Shown here piece after piece: positions 44,679-52,068 of a stretch of 64,000 bases of DNA (the stretch's first letter is position 1; every line of letters starts with the position of its first letter). The notes under the pieces were generated by a model that did no database searches, was not told where the DNA came from, and worked only from the letters and a program-made list of their open reading frames with translations. Made by a program: the position numbers and the translations under genes. The stretch is from Asaia siamensis (GTDB lineage Bacteria; Pseudomonadota; Alphaproteobacteria; Acetobacterales; Acetobacteraceae), in assembly GCF_014635085.1 (NCBI RefSeq), contig NZ_BMCH01000007.1, forward strand, positions 1 to 64,000, given 5' to 3'.

Positions 44679-44759
44679 ATGGCCTGGAACACCCCGAAGG
44701 TTACCGAAATTCCGCTCGGCGCCGAAATCAACTCCTATGTCTGCGGCCAGAAGAAGTAA
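44679..44759 (+). CDS. pqqA: PQQ precursor peptide PqqA
   Basis: A 26-residue peptide with the canonical core PLGAEINSYVC. Glu16 and Tyr20, the two residues fused to make pyrroloquinoline quinone, are in place with three residues between. AAGG lies eight bases before the ATG. The ribosomal peptide is bound by PqqD, crosslinked by PqqE and later oxidised by PqqB/PqqC. It is first in the pqqABCDE operon and is separated from pqqB by a strong hairpin. Confidence 0.97.
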   Translation: MAWNTPKVTEIPLGAEINSYVCGQKK

Positions 44760-44783
44760 GTTCTTCATCTGATCGCTTACACG

Positions 44784-44812
44784 CAACAGCCGCACCCCTC
44801 GTGCGGCTGTTG
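44784..44812 (+). terminator. Hairpin/attenuator between pqqA and pqqB
   Basis: A perfect 12-bp stem CAACAGCCGCAC / GTGCGGCTGTTG with a CCCTC loop, followed by TCGTTTCT. It is likely a partial terminator that makes pqqA message more abundant than pqqBCDE, as reported for other pqq operons. Confidence 0.75.
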
Positions 44813-44849
44813 TCGTTTCTGGCCGATGACAGACTGACTGACCCCGACC

Positions 44850-45761
44850 ATGCTCGATATCATTGTTCTCGGCAGCGGCGCGGGGGGTGGCTTTCCCCAG
44901 TGGAATTCGAACGCCCCCGCCTGCCGCGCTGCTCGCGAAGGCCGAATTCCATCCCGCAGCCAGGCATCCCTTGCCGTCAGCAGCGATGGCCGGAACTGGT
45001 TTGTGCTCAACGCCTCACCCGATCTGCGCGCGCAGATTCTGGCAACCCCTGAATTACAGGCCCAGACCGGGCTGCGCTCGACCCCGATACAGGGCGTCAT
45101 TCTGACCAATGGCGAAATCGATTCCATCACCGGTCTGCTGACCCTGCGCGAGCGTGAGCCTTTCCGGCTCTATGCCACGCAGGCGACACACGCCCAGCTC
45201 GATGCCAACCCGATTTTCGAGGCGGTCAACCGCGAGATCGTCCCGCGTCTCATTCTCGATGACACCACGCCAGTTGCCCTGCCCAACAAGGATGGCACAT
45301 TGTCCGGCCTGACCGTGAGTGCCTTCGACGTTCCCGGCAAGGCGCCGCTTTATGCCGAGCATCTGCCCAGCCAGAAGGGCGAGACGATCGGGCTCGAGAT
45401 AACGGACGGCAAACACCGCCTGATCTTCCTGCCAGCCTGTGCAGATCTCACCCCGGAGATACGCGCCCGCATCCGTCAGTCCGATGCCCTGTTCATGGAA
45501 GGTACGCTCTGGCGCGATGACGAGATGATCCTCGCCGGACTCAGCCCCAAGACGGGGCTGCGCATGGGCCATATCTCCATGTCCGGCCCCGAAGGCATCA
45601 TCGCCACGCTGCATGACGCACCGGCGCATCGCGTTTTCATTCACATCAATAACTCAAACCCTGTCCTCATTCCGGATTCTCCGGAACGCCGGACGGCAGA
45701 AGAAGCAGGCTGGACCATCGGAGAAGATGGTCTGCGCTTGACATTGGGAGCATCATCATGA
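44850..45761 (+). CDS. pqqB: PQQ biosynthesis protein PqqB (metallo-beta-lactamase fold)
   Basis: 303 residues, the normal length. N-terminal IIVLGSGAGGGFPQWNSN is diagnostic, followed by QASLAVSSDGRNWFVLNASPD. It has the metallo-beta-lactamase fold and acts as an iron-dependent hydroxylase on the Glu-Tyr intermediate in the current model of the pathway. The stop overlaps the pqqC start by 4 bases. Confidence 0.97.
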   Translation: MLDIIVLGSGAGGGFPQWNSNAPACRAAREGRIPSRSQASLAVSSDGRNWFVLNASPDLRAQILATPELQAQTGLRSTPIQGVILTNGEIDSITGLLTLREREPFRLYATQATHAQLDANPIFEAVNREIVPRLILDDTTPVALPNKDGTLSGLTVSAFDVPGKAPLYAEHLPSQKGETIGLEITDGKHRLIFLPACADLTPEIRARIRQSDALFMEGTLWRDDEMILAGLSPKTGLRMGHISMSGPEGIIATLHDAPAHRVFIHINNSNPVLIPDSPERRTAEEAGWTIGEDGLRLTLGASS

Positions 45762-46504
45762 CGGTTCTTACCCCCGACGCCCTTGAAGCCCGCCTGCGTG
45801 AAATCGGCGCCGAGCGCTATCACAACCGCCACGCGTTTCATCGCGCCCTTCATGATGGCAAGCTCAGCCGCACACAGGTTCAGGCCTGGGCGCTGAACCG
45901 CTATTATTATCAGGCATCCATTCCCGTGAAGGATGCGACCCTTCTTGCCCGACTGCCCACGGCAGAGCTGCGCCGCGAATGGCGCCGTCGCCTTGAGGAT
46001 CACGATGGCAACGAGCCGGGCACGGGTGGCATTGCGCGCTGGCTGAAACTGACTGATGGTCTCGGCCTGTCGCGCAGCTATGTCGAGAGCCTGCAGGGCA
46101 TGCTGCCTGCAACGGGCTTCGCCGTTGAGGCCTATGTGCATTATGTGCGTGACCGATCCGTGCTGGCAGCCATTGCCTCGTCACTGACCGAACTCTTCTC
46201 GCCGACAATCATCAGCGAGCGCGTTTCGGGCATGCTGCGCCATTACGACTTCATCTCGGAAGAGACCTTGGCCTATTTCGCCCCGCGTCTCACACAGGCA
46301 CCGCGCGATTCCGACTTTGCTCTGGCCTATGTGAAGGAACACGCCCGCACGGCCGAGCAGCAGAAAGAGGTCATCGATGCGCTGATCTTCAAATGCAATG
46401 TGCTCTGGACGATGCTCGATGCCCTTGAGCATGTGTATATGGAAGGCCATCCCGCTCCCGGTGCCTTTGCCGGGGCTCATACCCCAGAGGCTTTCAGCGC
46501 GTGA
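45758..46504 (+). CDS. pqqC: Pyrroloquinoline-quinone synthase PqqC
   Basis: 248 residues. The all-helical TENA/heme-oxygenase-like fold is recognisable from YHNRHAFHRALHDGKL, QAWALNRYYYQASIPVKDA and EDHDGNEPGTGGIARWL. It performs the final ring closure and eight-electron oxidation to PQQ without a cofactor. Overlaps pqqB and pqqD by 4 bases each. Confidence 0.97.
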   Translation: MTVLTPDALEARLREIGAERYHNRHAFHRALHDGKLSRTQVQAWALNRYYYQASIPVKDATLLARLPTAELRREWRRRLEDHDGNEPGTGGIARWLKLTDGLGLSRSYVESLQGMLPATGFAVEAYVHYVRDRSVLAAIASSLTELFSPTIISERVSGMLRHYDFISEETLAYFAPRLTQAPRDSDFALAYVKEHARTAEQQKEVIDALIFKCNVLWTMLDALEHVYMEGHPAPGAFAGAHTPEAFSA

Positions 46505-46776
46505 GCGTCTCCGAAGACAGCATTCTGAAATTTACCCGCGGTCATCGCCTTCAGCATGACCGCGTGCGCGACGTCTGGCTTATCCAGGCGCCCGAGAAAG
46601 CCTTCATTGCCGATCCGATCGCCGCTGCCATTCTGCAGCTTGTCGATGGCGCCCGACCGCTCAGCGTCCTGATCGATACGCTGGCCGAAACCTATCAGGC
46701 GCCACGTGAAACAATCGCAGGCGATGTGCAGACCTTGCTCACTTCGCTCATCGAGCAGAAAGTGCTGAGCGCATGA
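46501..46776 (+). CDS. pqqD: PqqA-binding chaperone PqqD
   Basis: 91 residues starting with GTG at 46501, overlapping the pqqC stop. [20 protein letters not shown] and APEKAFI are typical of the peptide-binding PqqD/RRE fold. It delivers PqqA to the radical-SAM enzyme PqqE. Overlap of 4 bases with pqqE supports stoichiometric expression. Confidence 0.95.
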   Translation: MSVSEDSILKFTRGHRLQHDRVRDVWLIQAPEKAFIADPIAAAILQLVDGARPLSVLIDTLAETYQAPRETIAGDVQTLLTSLIEQKVLSA

Positions 46777-47855
46777 GTTTTGCGCCGCCCCCCATGAGCC
46801 TGCTGGCCGAGCTGACCCATCGCTGCCCGCTTGCCTGCCCCTATTGCTCCAACCCCCTCGCCCTCGATCGCCGGGCTGCGGAGATGGAAACGGCGGACTG
46901 GCTGCGCGTGCTCGATGAGGCGGCTTCTCTGGGTGTGCTGCAGGTTCATTTCTCCGGCGGCGAGCCCATGGCGCGCCATGATCTGCCCGAACTCGTGCGC
47001 CATGCCAGCAAGCTCAACCTCTATACCAATCTCATCACCTCGGGTGTGCTCATCAACGACGTCACGCTCGAAGCCCTTGATACGGCAGGGCTCGATCATA
47101 TCCAGCTCTCGTTTCAGGATGTCGATGAGGCAGGGGCCGAGCGCATCGGTGGGCTGCGCGGCGCTCAGGAAAAGAAACTGAATGCAGCGCGTCTGATCAA
47201 GGCACGTGGCATTCCTCTCACCCTCAATTTCGTTGTGCATCGCGAAAACGTCGCGCGTGTGCCCGAGATGCTGGATCTCGCCCATGAGCTCGGTGCGGGC
47301 CGCGTCGAGATTGCCCATACCCAGTATTATGGATGGGGCCTGAAGAACCGCGATCTGCTGATGCCCTCAGCCGCGCAGCTCGAAGCCTCGACCGAAGCCG
47401 TGGTGAAGGCACGCGCCCGCTTCGGTAACAGCCTCGCCATCGACTATGTCACTCCTGACTACCATGCCGACCAGCCCAAGCCCTGCATGGGCGGATGGGG
47501 CCAGCGTTTCGTCAACATCACCCCGTCCGGCAAGGTGCTGCCCTGTCATGCCGCCGAGACCATTCCCAATGTGGTCTTCCCCAGCGTTACCACGGAATCC
47601 CTCGGTGCGATCTGGCAGGATTCTCCGCTGTTCAACCTGTTTCGCGGCACGGACTGGATGCCCGAACCCTGCCGCAGCTGCAGCCTCAAGGAGGTGGACT
47701 GGGGCGGCTGTCGCTGTCAGGCCCTCGCCCTGACCGGTGACGCTTCAGCAACCGATCCTGTCTGCGCCCGCTCGAACCAGCATGCACTGGTCATGGAAGC
47801 CGCCACTGCCGGTCACGATGGCGAGTTTCTTTATCGACGGTTCAGAGCGATCTGA
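46773..47855 (+). CDS. pqqE: PqqA peptide cyclase PqqE (radical SAM)
   Basis: 360 residues. The radical-SAM cluster motif CPLACPYC has Cys18, Cys22 and Cys25; [11 protein letters not shown] follows. The C-terminal SPASM part has cysteines in LPCHAAE and [20 protein letters not shown] for auxiliary Fe-S clusters. It forms the C-C bond between Glu16 and Tyr20 of PqqA. Last gene of the operon; a dispersed repeat follows its stop. Confidence 0.97.
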   Translation: MSFAPPPMSLLAELTHRCPLACPYCSNPLALDRRAAEMETADWLRVLDEAASLGVLQVHFSGGEPMARHDLPELVRHASKLNLYTNLITSGVLINDVTLEALDTAGLDHIQLSFQDVDEAGAERIGGLRGAQEKKLNAARLIKARGIPLTLNFVVHRENVARVPEMLDLAHELGAGRVEIAHTQYYGWGLKNRDLLMPSAAQLEASTEAVVKARARFGNSLAIDYVTPDYHADQPKPCMGGWGQRFVNITPSGKVLPCHAAETIPNVVFPSVTTESLGAIWQDSPLFNLFRGTDWMPEPCRSCSLKEVDWGGCRCQALALTGDASATDPVCARSNQHALVMEAATAGHDGEFLYRRFRAI

Positions 47856-47870
47856 AGGGCAGACGGGGCT

Positions 47871-47975
47871 CTGCCCCGTTCCCCGCCAAAGGACAGTCGT
47901 CCTTTGGAAACCGGATTTGATTCAAAGCGGGGATCGAAGGGGCTCGCCCCTTCGCGGGTCCAGGGCAGAGCCCTG
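47871..47975 (-). repeat. Dispersed intergenic repeat, copy A
   Basis: About 105 bp between the convergent stops of pqqE and hemJ, in opposite orientation to copies B and C. It contains a hairpin at each end, ACGGGGC-TCT-GCCCCGT (47873-47889) and CAGGGC-AGA-GCCCTG (47961-47975), and a central palindrome CCAAAGGAC / GTCCTTTGG (47886-47907). It may act as a bidirectional terminator here. Confidence 0.85.
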
Positions 47976-47983
47976 AAAACCGG

Positions 47984-48436
47984 TCACCCCGAAAATGGTC
48001 GTGCCACGATCATGATGACAATCACGACCATCAGAAGCGTCGGCACCTCATTGGCAATACGATAGAAGCGCTCCTGATGCAGGCGCTGATCGGCAGCGAA
48101 CTCGCGACGCCAGCGGGCGCAGAAACCGTGAAAGCCGCAAAGCAGCAACACGGTAGTAAGCTTGATCCACCACCAGGGCGCAGACCAGTCGATCAGGCCG
48201 GGAAGAGAGGCGAGGAGCCCACCCGAAAGAAGCGTGACGATCATGGCAGGCGTCATGATCGCACGCAGAAGGCGGCGTTCCATGATCTGGAAGCGGGCGC
48301 TTTCATCGGTGCCGGGGGCAACCTGCGAATGATAGACGAAAAGGCGAGGCAGATAGAAATTACCCGCCATCCAGGAGGTGAAAGCCAGGATGTGCAGCAC
48401 TTTGAGCCAGGGAAACCAGGGCATGAGGGCACTCAT
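47984..48436 (-). CDS. hemJ: Protoporphyrinogen IX oxidase HemJ
   Basis: 150 residues, four or five membrane helices. WLKVLHILAFTSWMAGNFYL near 10-29 with His15, and RLFVYHSQV with His36, are the conserved opening of HemJ (formerly UPF0093). It oxidises protoporphyrinogen IX in the heme pathway of bacteria lacking HemG/HemY. Overlaps the HAD gene by 4 bases and lies in one operon with hemE. Confidence 0.92.
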   Translation of the reverse strand: MSALMPWFPWLKVLHILAFTSWMAGNFYLPRLFVYHSQVAPGTDESARFQIMERRLLRAIMTPAMIVTLLSGGLLASLPGLIDWSAPWWWIKLTTVLLLCGFHGFCARWRREFAADQRLHQERFYRIANEVPTLLMVVIVIMIVARPFSG

Positions 48437-49128
48437 CTTGCTTGCTCCTTCAACACACCGGCAAGAACGGGCACGAGCTCGTCCAGATGGGCAATGCGCT
48501 TCAATCCGGGCCAGTCATGGGCGGGAGACGGTCCTTCGGCCCTGAGCAGGATACAGGCCATACCCGCATCATGTGCAGCCTGAACGCCGGTATCGGAATC
48601 CTCAATCACCACGCAGTATGACGGGTCGGTGTTTTCCTCTGATGCGGCATGAAGGAAGACATAAGGATCCGGTTTGGGGCGCATCATGTCGCGAGCCGAA
48701 TGGACCCGATGACGCGGAAAGAGAGAAGAGAAACCGACACGATCGAATTTCACTTCCATTTCCGGCCAGGAGGAGTTCGAGCCGACCCGGAAGGGAAGAC
48801 CAAGTGCGGCAACGCCTTCCAGCATGGCTGCAGCACCATCTATGGGCACCGCCTCGTCACGCATCAGTTCGACCAGCTTGTCCTGCATGATCGCGACATA
48901 ATCAGCACCGAGATCATGCCCTGTTTCGACTTCAAGCTCGCGTTTGACCTGAGCCAGCGCCTTGCCTGCGAAACGCTCGAGCGATTCTTCATCGCTGAGG
49001 TCAATGCCATGCTCGCGGGCCACACGCGCCACGAGGCGGCAGGACGGCCCTTCGCTGTCGATCAGCACGCCGTCGCAATCGAAGATCACAAGGCGCAATG
49101 CACCCGAGGGAGACAGGGCATGGGCCAT
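48433..49128 (-). CDS. HAD-family hydrolase (phosphoglycolate-phosphatase/beta-PGM-like)
   Basis: 231 residues. Motif I VIFDCDGVLIDSEG near 14-27 with the nucleophile Asp; motif II in RVGSNSSWPEMEVKF; motif III Lys in MRPKPDPYVFLHA; motif IV VIEDSDTGVQAA. A helical cap lies between motifs I and II (subfamily IA). Substrate is probably a small phosphorylated sugar or acid. It sits between hemE (5-base gap) and hemJ (4-base overlap), so is cotranscribed with heme genes. Confidence 0.88.
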   Translation of the reverse strand: MAHALSPSGALRLVIFDCDGVLIDSEGPSCRLVARVAREHGIDLSDEESLERFAGKALAQVKRELEVETGHDLGADYVAIMQDKLVELMRDEAVPIDGAAAMLEGVAALGLPFRVGSNSSWPEMEVKFDRVGFSSLFPRHRVHSARDMMRPKPDPYVFLHAASEENTDPSYCVVIEDSDTGVQAAHDAGMACILLRAEGPSPAHDWPGLKRIAHLDELVPVLAGVLKEQAR

Positions 49129-49133
49129 GGCTC

Positions 49134-50189
49134 TCAGCCGATATCACGCACGGCATTAACCAGGGCCCCGACATGCTCCGGCGGGGTCTCGGGCATCACG
49201 CCATGGCCGAGATTGAACACATGCGGACGGCCCTTGAGGGCGTTTCTGATCGTATGCGCCTCAACGATCAGAGCCTGCCCGCCATTCTTGAGAATGATCG
49301 GGTCGAGATTGCCTTGCAGTGCCAGTGTGTCGGGGCAGAGCGCGGCCATCTGGGCCATATCGACGGAGGTGTCGCAAGCCAGGGCATCCACGCCTGTTTC
49401 ACGGGCATATTCGATCGCCATCAGACCGGCGAGACGAGGGAAGCCGATGATCTTCACGCCGGGTCGAGCGGTGCGAATACCCTGCACGATACGCCGTGTC
49501 GGGGCGATCACATGCTGGCGGAACTGCGACGGAGGCAACAGACCGGCCCAGCTGTCGAACAGCATGACGGCTTCGGCGCCCGCATCGATCTGGCCAATCA
49601 GCATGTCGGTAGTGGCCTGTGTCAGCAGGTCGATGAGATCGCCATACAGGGCAGGGTCCTGCAGGGCCATGGCGCGTGTCACGCCGAACTCGCGTGAGCT
49701 GCCGCCATCGACCATGTAGCAGGAAACCGTGAAGGGGCTGCCAGCAAAGCCGAGAAGTGTCGTGGGCTGCGGAAGCTCACGAGCCAGAATCCGCAACGTT
49801 TCCTGGATCGGCGCAACGATTTCGGCTACGCGTGACGGAGACAGCGCCTCCAGAGCAGCGCGATTGCGGATCGGCTCCATGACCGGACCGCGGCCTTCGA
49901 TGAATTTCAGATCCTGACCCATGGCCCAGGGCAGGACCAGAATGTCGGAGAACAGAATGGCGCCATCCATGGCATAGCGGCGGATCGGCTGAAGGGTCAG
50001 CTCTGCGGCGATGTCGGGGGTGGTACAGCGCGTCAGGAAATCGGCCTTGGCCCGTTCGGCCCGAAACTCGGGCAGATAGCGACCGGCCTGACGCATCAGC
50101 CAGATCGGAGGGGGCCAGACCGCCTCTCCCTGGAGGACACGCAGGAGCGGTTTTGCAGGGCTCGGCTGAGGTGAGATTTCGCTATCCAT
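49134..50189 (-). CDS. hemE: Uroporphyrinogen decarboxylase
   Basis: 351 residues from the ATG at 50189; the frame also opens at a TTG three codons earlier. PPIWLMRQAGRYLPEFR near 27-43, FSDILVLPWAMGQ, and GFAGSPFTVSCYMVDGG are diagnostic. It removes four carboxyls from uroporphyrinogen III. It heads the hemE-HAD-hemJ operon and faces away from the gene-free region that I propose as a replication origin, as hemE does in Caulobacter. Confidence 0.96.
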   Translation of the reverse strand: MDSEISPQPSPAKPLLRVLQGEAVWPPPIWLMRQAGRYLPEFRAERAKADFLTRCTTPDIAAELTLQPIRRYAMDGAILFSDILVLPWAMGQDLKFIEGRGPVMEPIRNRAALEALSPSRVAEIVAPIQETLRILARELPQPTTLLGFAGSPFTVSCYMVDGGSSREFGVTRAMALQDPALYGDLIDLLTQATTDMLIGQIDAGAEAVMLFDSWAGLLPPSQFRQHVIAPTRRIVQGIRTARPGVKIIGFPRLAGLMAIEYARETGVDALACDTSVDMAQMAALCPDTLALQGNLDPIILKNGGQALIVEAHTIRNALKGRPHVFNLGHGVMPETPPEHVGALVNAVRDIG

Positions 50190-50507
50190 ACCGACCAATA
50201 ATCATAAAAGAAAAAAGAAAGATATCCTGTCGGATAGGTTGATCCCTGTGGATGACGGGGTACCCATCTTTCCGAAAACGTACCCCGACTTACCAACACT
50301 GTGTACAAACGATAAAGCCTTTGGTTTGAAGCATTTGCGTAAGTTATCCCGAAATACCCACAGAAGGGCTGTGTACAACCCACCGGTACCGCCAGAAAAA
50401 GTACAATCCACGGTACTCGGTACATCGGCTCTCGATGCCTCGTACAATCCCCATGTACCCCAGTACTGACGGTACTCATTCACCCCCCTCATAGAAGGAG
50501 ACGCCTT
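50190..50507. other. Candidate chromosomal replication origin (oriC)
   Basis: A 318-bp gap between divergent hemE and maf. It has an AT-rich stretch (50197-50226), a near-consensus DnaA box TGTGGATGA (50247-50255, one mismatch), and weaker boxes TTATCCCGA (50344-50352), ATACCCACA (50354-50362) and TGTGTACAA (50300-50308 and 50370-50378). In Caulobacter and related alphaproteobacteria the origin lies beside hemE. No dnaA, RP001 or parAB is in the window. The motifs are few and partly weak, so promoters of hemE and maf could be the only function. Confidence 0.5.
50260..50475. repeat. GTAC tetranucleotide array
   Basis: Twelve GTAC sites occur within 216 bp, at 50260, 50280, 50303, 50373, 50386, 50401, 50413, 50420, 50442, 50455, 50463 and 50472. 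Exact repeated subtypes: CTGTGTACAA (50299-50308, 50369-50378), GTACAATCC (50401-50409, 50442-50450), ACGGTACTC (50410-50418, 50469-50477) and GGTACC palindromes (50259-50264, 50385-50390). I cannot assign a binding protein. Confidence 0.8.
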
Positions 50508-51140
50508 ATGGAGTCGGCATATGCGAATCCGGGCACAGCCCGCCTGTTTCTCGCCAGCGGATCGACGACGCGGCTTGGTTTGCTACGGGATGCGGGTCTT
50601 GAGGTCATGTCCTGTCCCGTAGGGATTGATGAGGCTGTGATCAGAGACAGGATGAGGGCTGAAAAACGGTCTCATGGCGCTATCGCTCTGGCGCTCGCTG
50701 ATGCCAAAGCTCTAGGGTTTTTCAGGAAAACCGATTTTATGAGCGCCGATTTTGTTATCGCGGCAGACCAGATTCTGGAGTGCGATGGCGTCGGTTTCGA
50801 CAAGCCGGAATCACTCGATCAGGCGCGGGAGCAGCTACGTCATCTCAGGGGGCGTACGCATCATCTTCAGACGGCGCTGGTGCTTTACAGAAACCGCCAG
50901 AAGCTCTGGGAGCATCTGGCGAGCCCGAAACTGACCTTCCGTGACTTCAGCGAAGCGTTTCTCGACACCTATATAGCAAGCGAGGGAGATGCCCTTTTGT
51001 CCTGTGTGGGGGCCTACAGACTCGAAGGGATGGGAGTACAGCTTTTCGAGACGATCGATGGCGACCATGATGCCATATTGGGTCTGCCTCGCCTGCCCCT
51101 GCTTGCTGTACTGCGTGAATACGGGGTGGCGAAAAAATAG
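50508..51140 (+). CDS. maf: Maf-family nucleotide pyrophosphatase
   Basis: 210 residues. The Maf opening LFLASGSTTRLGLLRDAGLE near 13-32 and the catalytic ADQILECDG near 86-94 are clear. Maf proteins hydrolyse non-canonical or modified nucleoside triphosphates and are linked to septum arrest. AAGGAG lies seven bases before the ATG. Near-origin maf genes next to hemE are a conserved alphaproteobacterial arrangement; the aroE-coaE-dnaQ genes that often follow are absent here. Confidence 0.9.
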   Translation: MESAYANPGTARLFLASGSTTRLGLLRDAGLEVMSCPVGIDEAVIRDRMRAEKRSHGAIALALADAKALGFFRKTDFMSADFVIAADQILECDGVGFDKPESLDQAREQLRHLRGRTHHLQTALVLYRNRQKLWEHLASPKLTFRDFSEAFLDTYIASEGDALLSCVGAYRLEGMGVQLFETIDGDHDAILGLPRLPLLAVLREYGVAKK

Positions 51141-51146
51141 TGTATT

Positions 51147-51171
51147 AGGGGCTTGTCAGAGGATAAGCCCC
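51147..51171 (+). terminator. Hairpin after maf
   Basis: GGGGCTT (51148-51154) pairs with AAGCCCC (51165-51171) over a 10-base loop, eight bases after the maf stop. No U tract follows. Confidence 0.4.
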
Positions 51172-51222
51172 CCGCTATACCCGCGCCACTGGCCTGACCC
51201 AAGGGGCCGGTTTTGATACGGC

Positions 51223-51298
51223 GGGGCCATAGCTCAGTTGGGAGAGCGCCTGAATGGCATTCAGGAGGTCGTCGGTTCGATTCCGATTGGCTCCACCA
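51223..51298 (+). tRNA. tRNA-Ala (anticodon GGC)
   Basis: Acceptor GGGGCCA pairs with TGGCTCC (one G-T), followed by A and an encoded CCA. The D arm (TAGCTCAGTTGGGAGAGC), the anticodon stem CCTGA/TCAGG around ATGGCAT with anticodon GGC, and the T loop GGTTCGATTCC are standard. Confidence 0.97.
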
Positions 51299-51660
51299 TC
51301 ATCCTCAGAAAATCAGATCATACTGCACTGCGACGAGCCTGAGCTCGCGGCTTCTGTGCGTCTGGCCTTTTAAAAACGCCGGTTTTCCGATCTGAGCCGA
51401 CTGATCATCCCTGTCCTTCCCTGTCATCGCGGGCCCTGATTCCGCCTTTTCAATCACAGGCGTCAGGAGATCGTGCAGCCCGGCTCACCTCCGGTTGTCG
51501 AGAAAAGACAGGCTCTTCGAAAAACGTCAGATCGCCTTGAGCCCTGGCATCGGTTTGCTCCCTTGCTCTGGCTAAGGGCTTTCACGATAAAATGGTTGAT
51601 ATGCAAACCATATTCGTGTTCTGTCCCTGCATTCAGGAAACGAAACCAGATGACAGAGCC
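51299..51660. other. Intergenic region, tRNA-Ala to ytcA
   Basis: About 360 bp without a gene I can support. It should carry the promoter of the ytcA-mdtNOP-marR operon, for which the terminal MarR protein is the likely regulator, but I could not pick a convincing operator palindrome by eye. A frame opening at 51592 leads into ytcA. Confidence 0.4.
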
Positions 51661-51954
51661 ATGACCCTTTTGCGTTCCACTTCTTTTCGGGGGCCTTTTG
51701 CGCTGTGGCGCCTTATCCCCCTGCCCGCCATCGCACTCAGTGGGTGTACACGGGCGCCGTTGCAGGATGTGCTTGGCTCTTTCTTCCCTTCCTGGATGCT
51801 CTGCGCCACGCTAGGGGCAGTCGCTGCCGCGTTTTTGCGCGCGGTTCTGGGCGTCTTCAATCTGCAGCAAGCCGTGCCTGCGCCGATGCTGACCTATCTC
51901 GCCTTCATGGTCACCATCACGTTCGTGGTGTGGCTGATCTTTTTCGGTCACTGA
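51661..51954 (+). CDS. ytcA: YtcA-family lipoprotein
   Basis: 97 residues from the ATG at 51661. The lipoprotein signal ends in LSGC, followed by the YtcA signature RAPLQDVLGSFFPSWMLC, then two membrane helices. YtcA-type proteins accompany MdtNOP/AaeAB-like efflux genes, which is exactly the context here. The frame opens at 51592, but the extra residues are not family-like. Confidence 0.8.
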   Translation: MTLLRSTSFRGPFALWRLIPLPAIALSGCTRAPLQDVLGSFFPSWMLCATLGAVAAAFLRAVLGVFNLQQAVPAPMLTYLAFMVTITFVVWLIFFGH

Positions 51955-52068
51955 GATGACGTCCGGTTTTTCAGGGTCGGACGCCCCTGTCATTCCCGCA
52001 TCACGCGAATGTCTCTTTCCGATCGGCCGGCTTGTGCCGGTCGCGGAGCGGTTTCAGGCGGTGTTTTC

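Noticed and set aside
50202-50492. Short open frames on both strands in the hemE-maf gap
   Set aside because: They follow no codon bias, contain the repeated GTAC units and have no similarity that I recognise; non-coding function is more likely.
50190-50507. CtrA-type (TTAA-N7-TTAA) sites or a cluster of GANTC sites, as in the Caulobacter origin
   Set aside because: I found no TTAA pair in the gap, and only one GANTC (GAGTC at 50511), which lies inside maf, so Caulobacter-type control is not supported.
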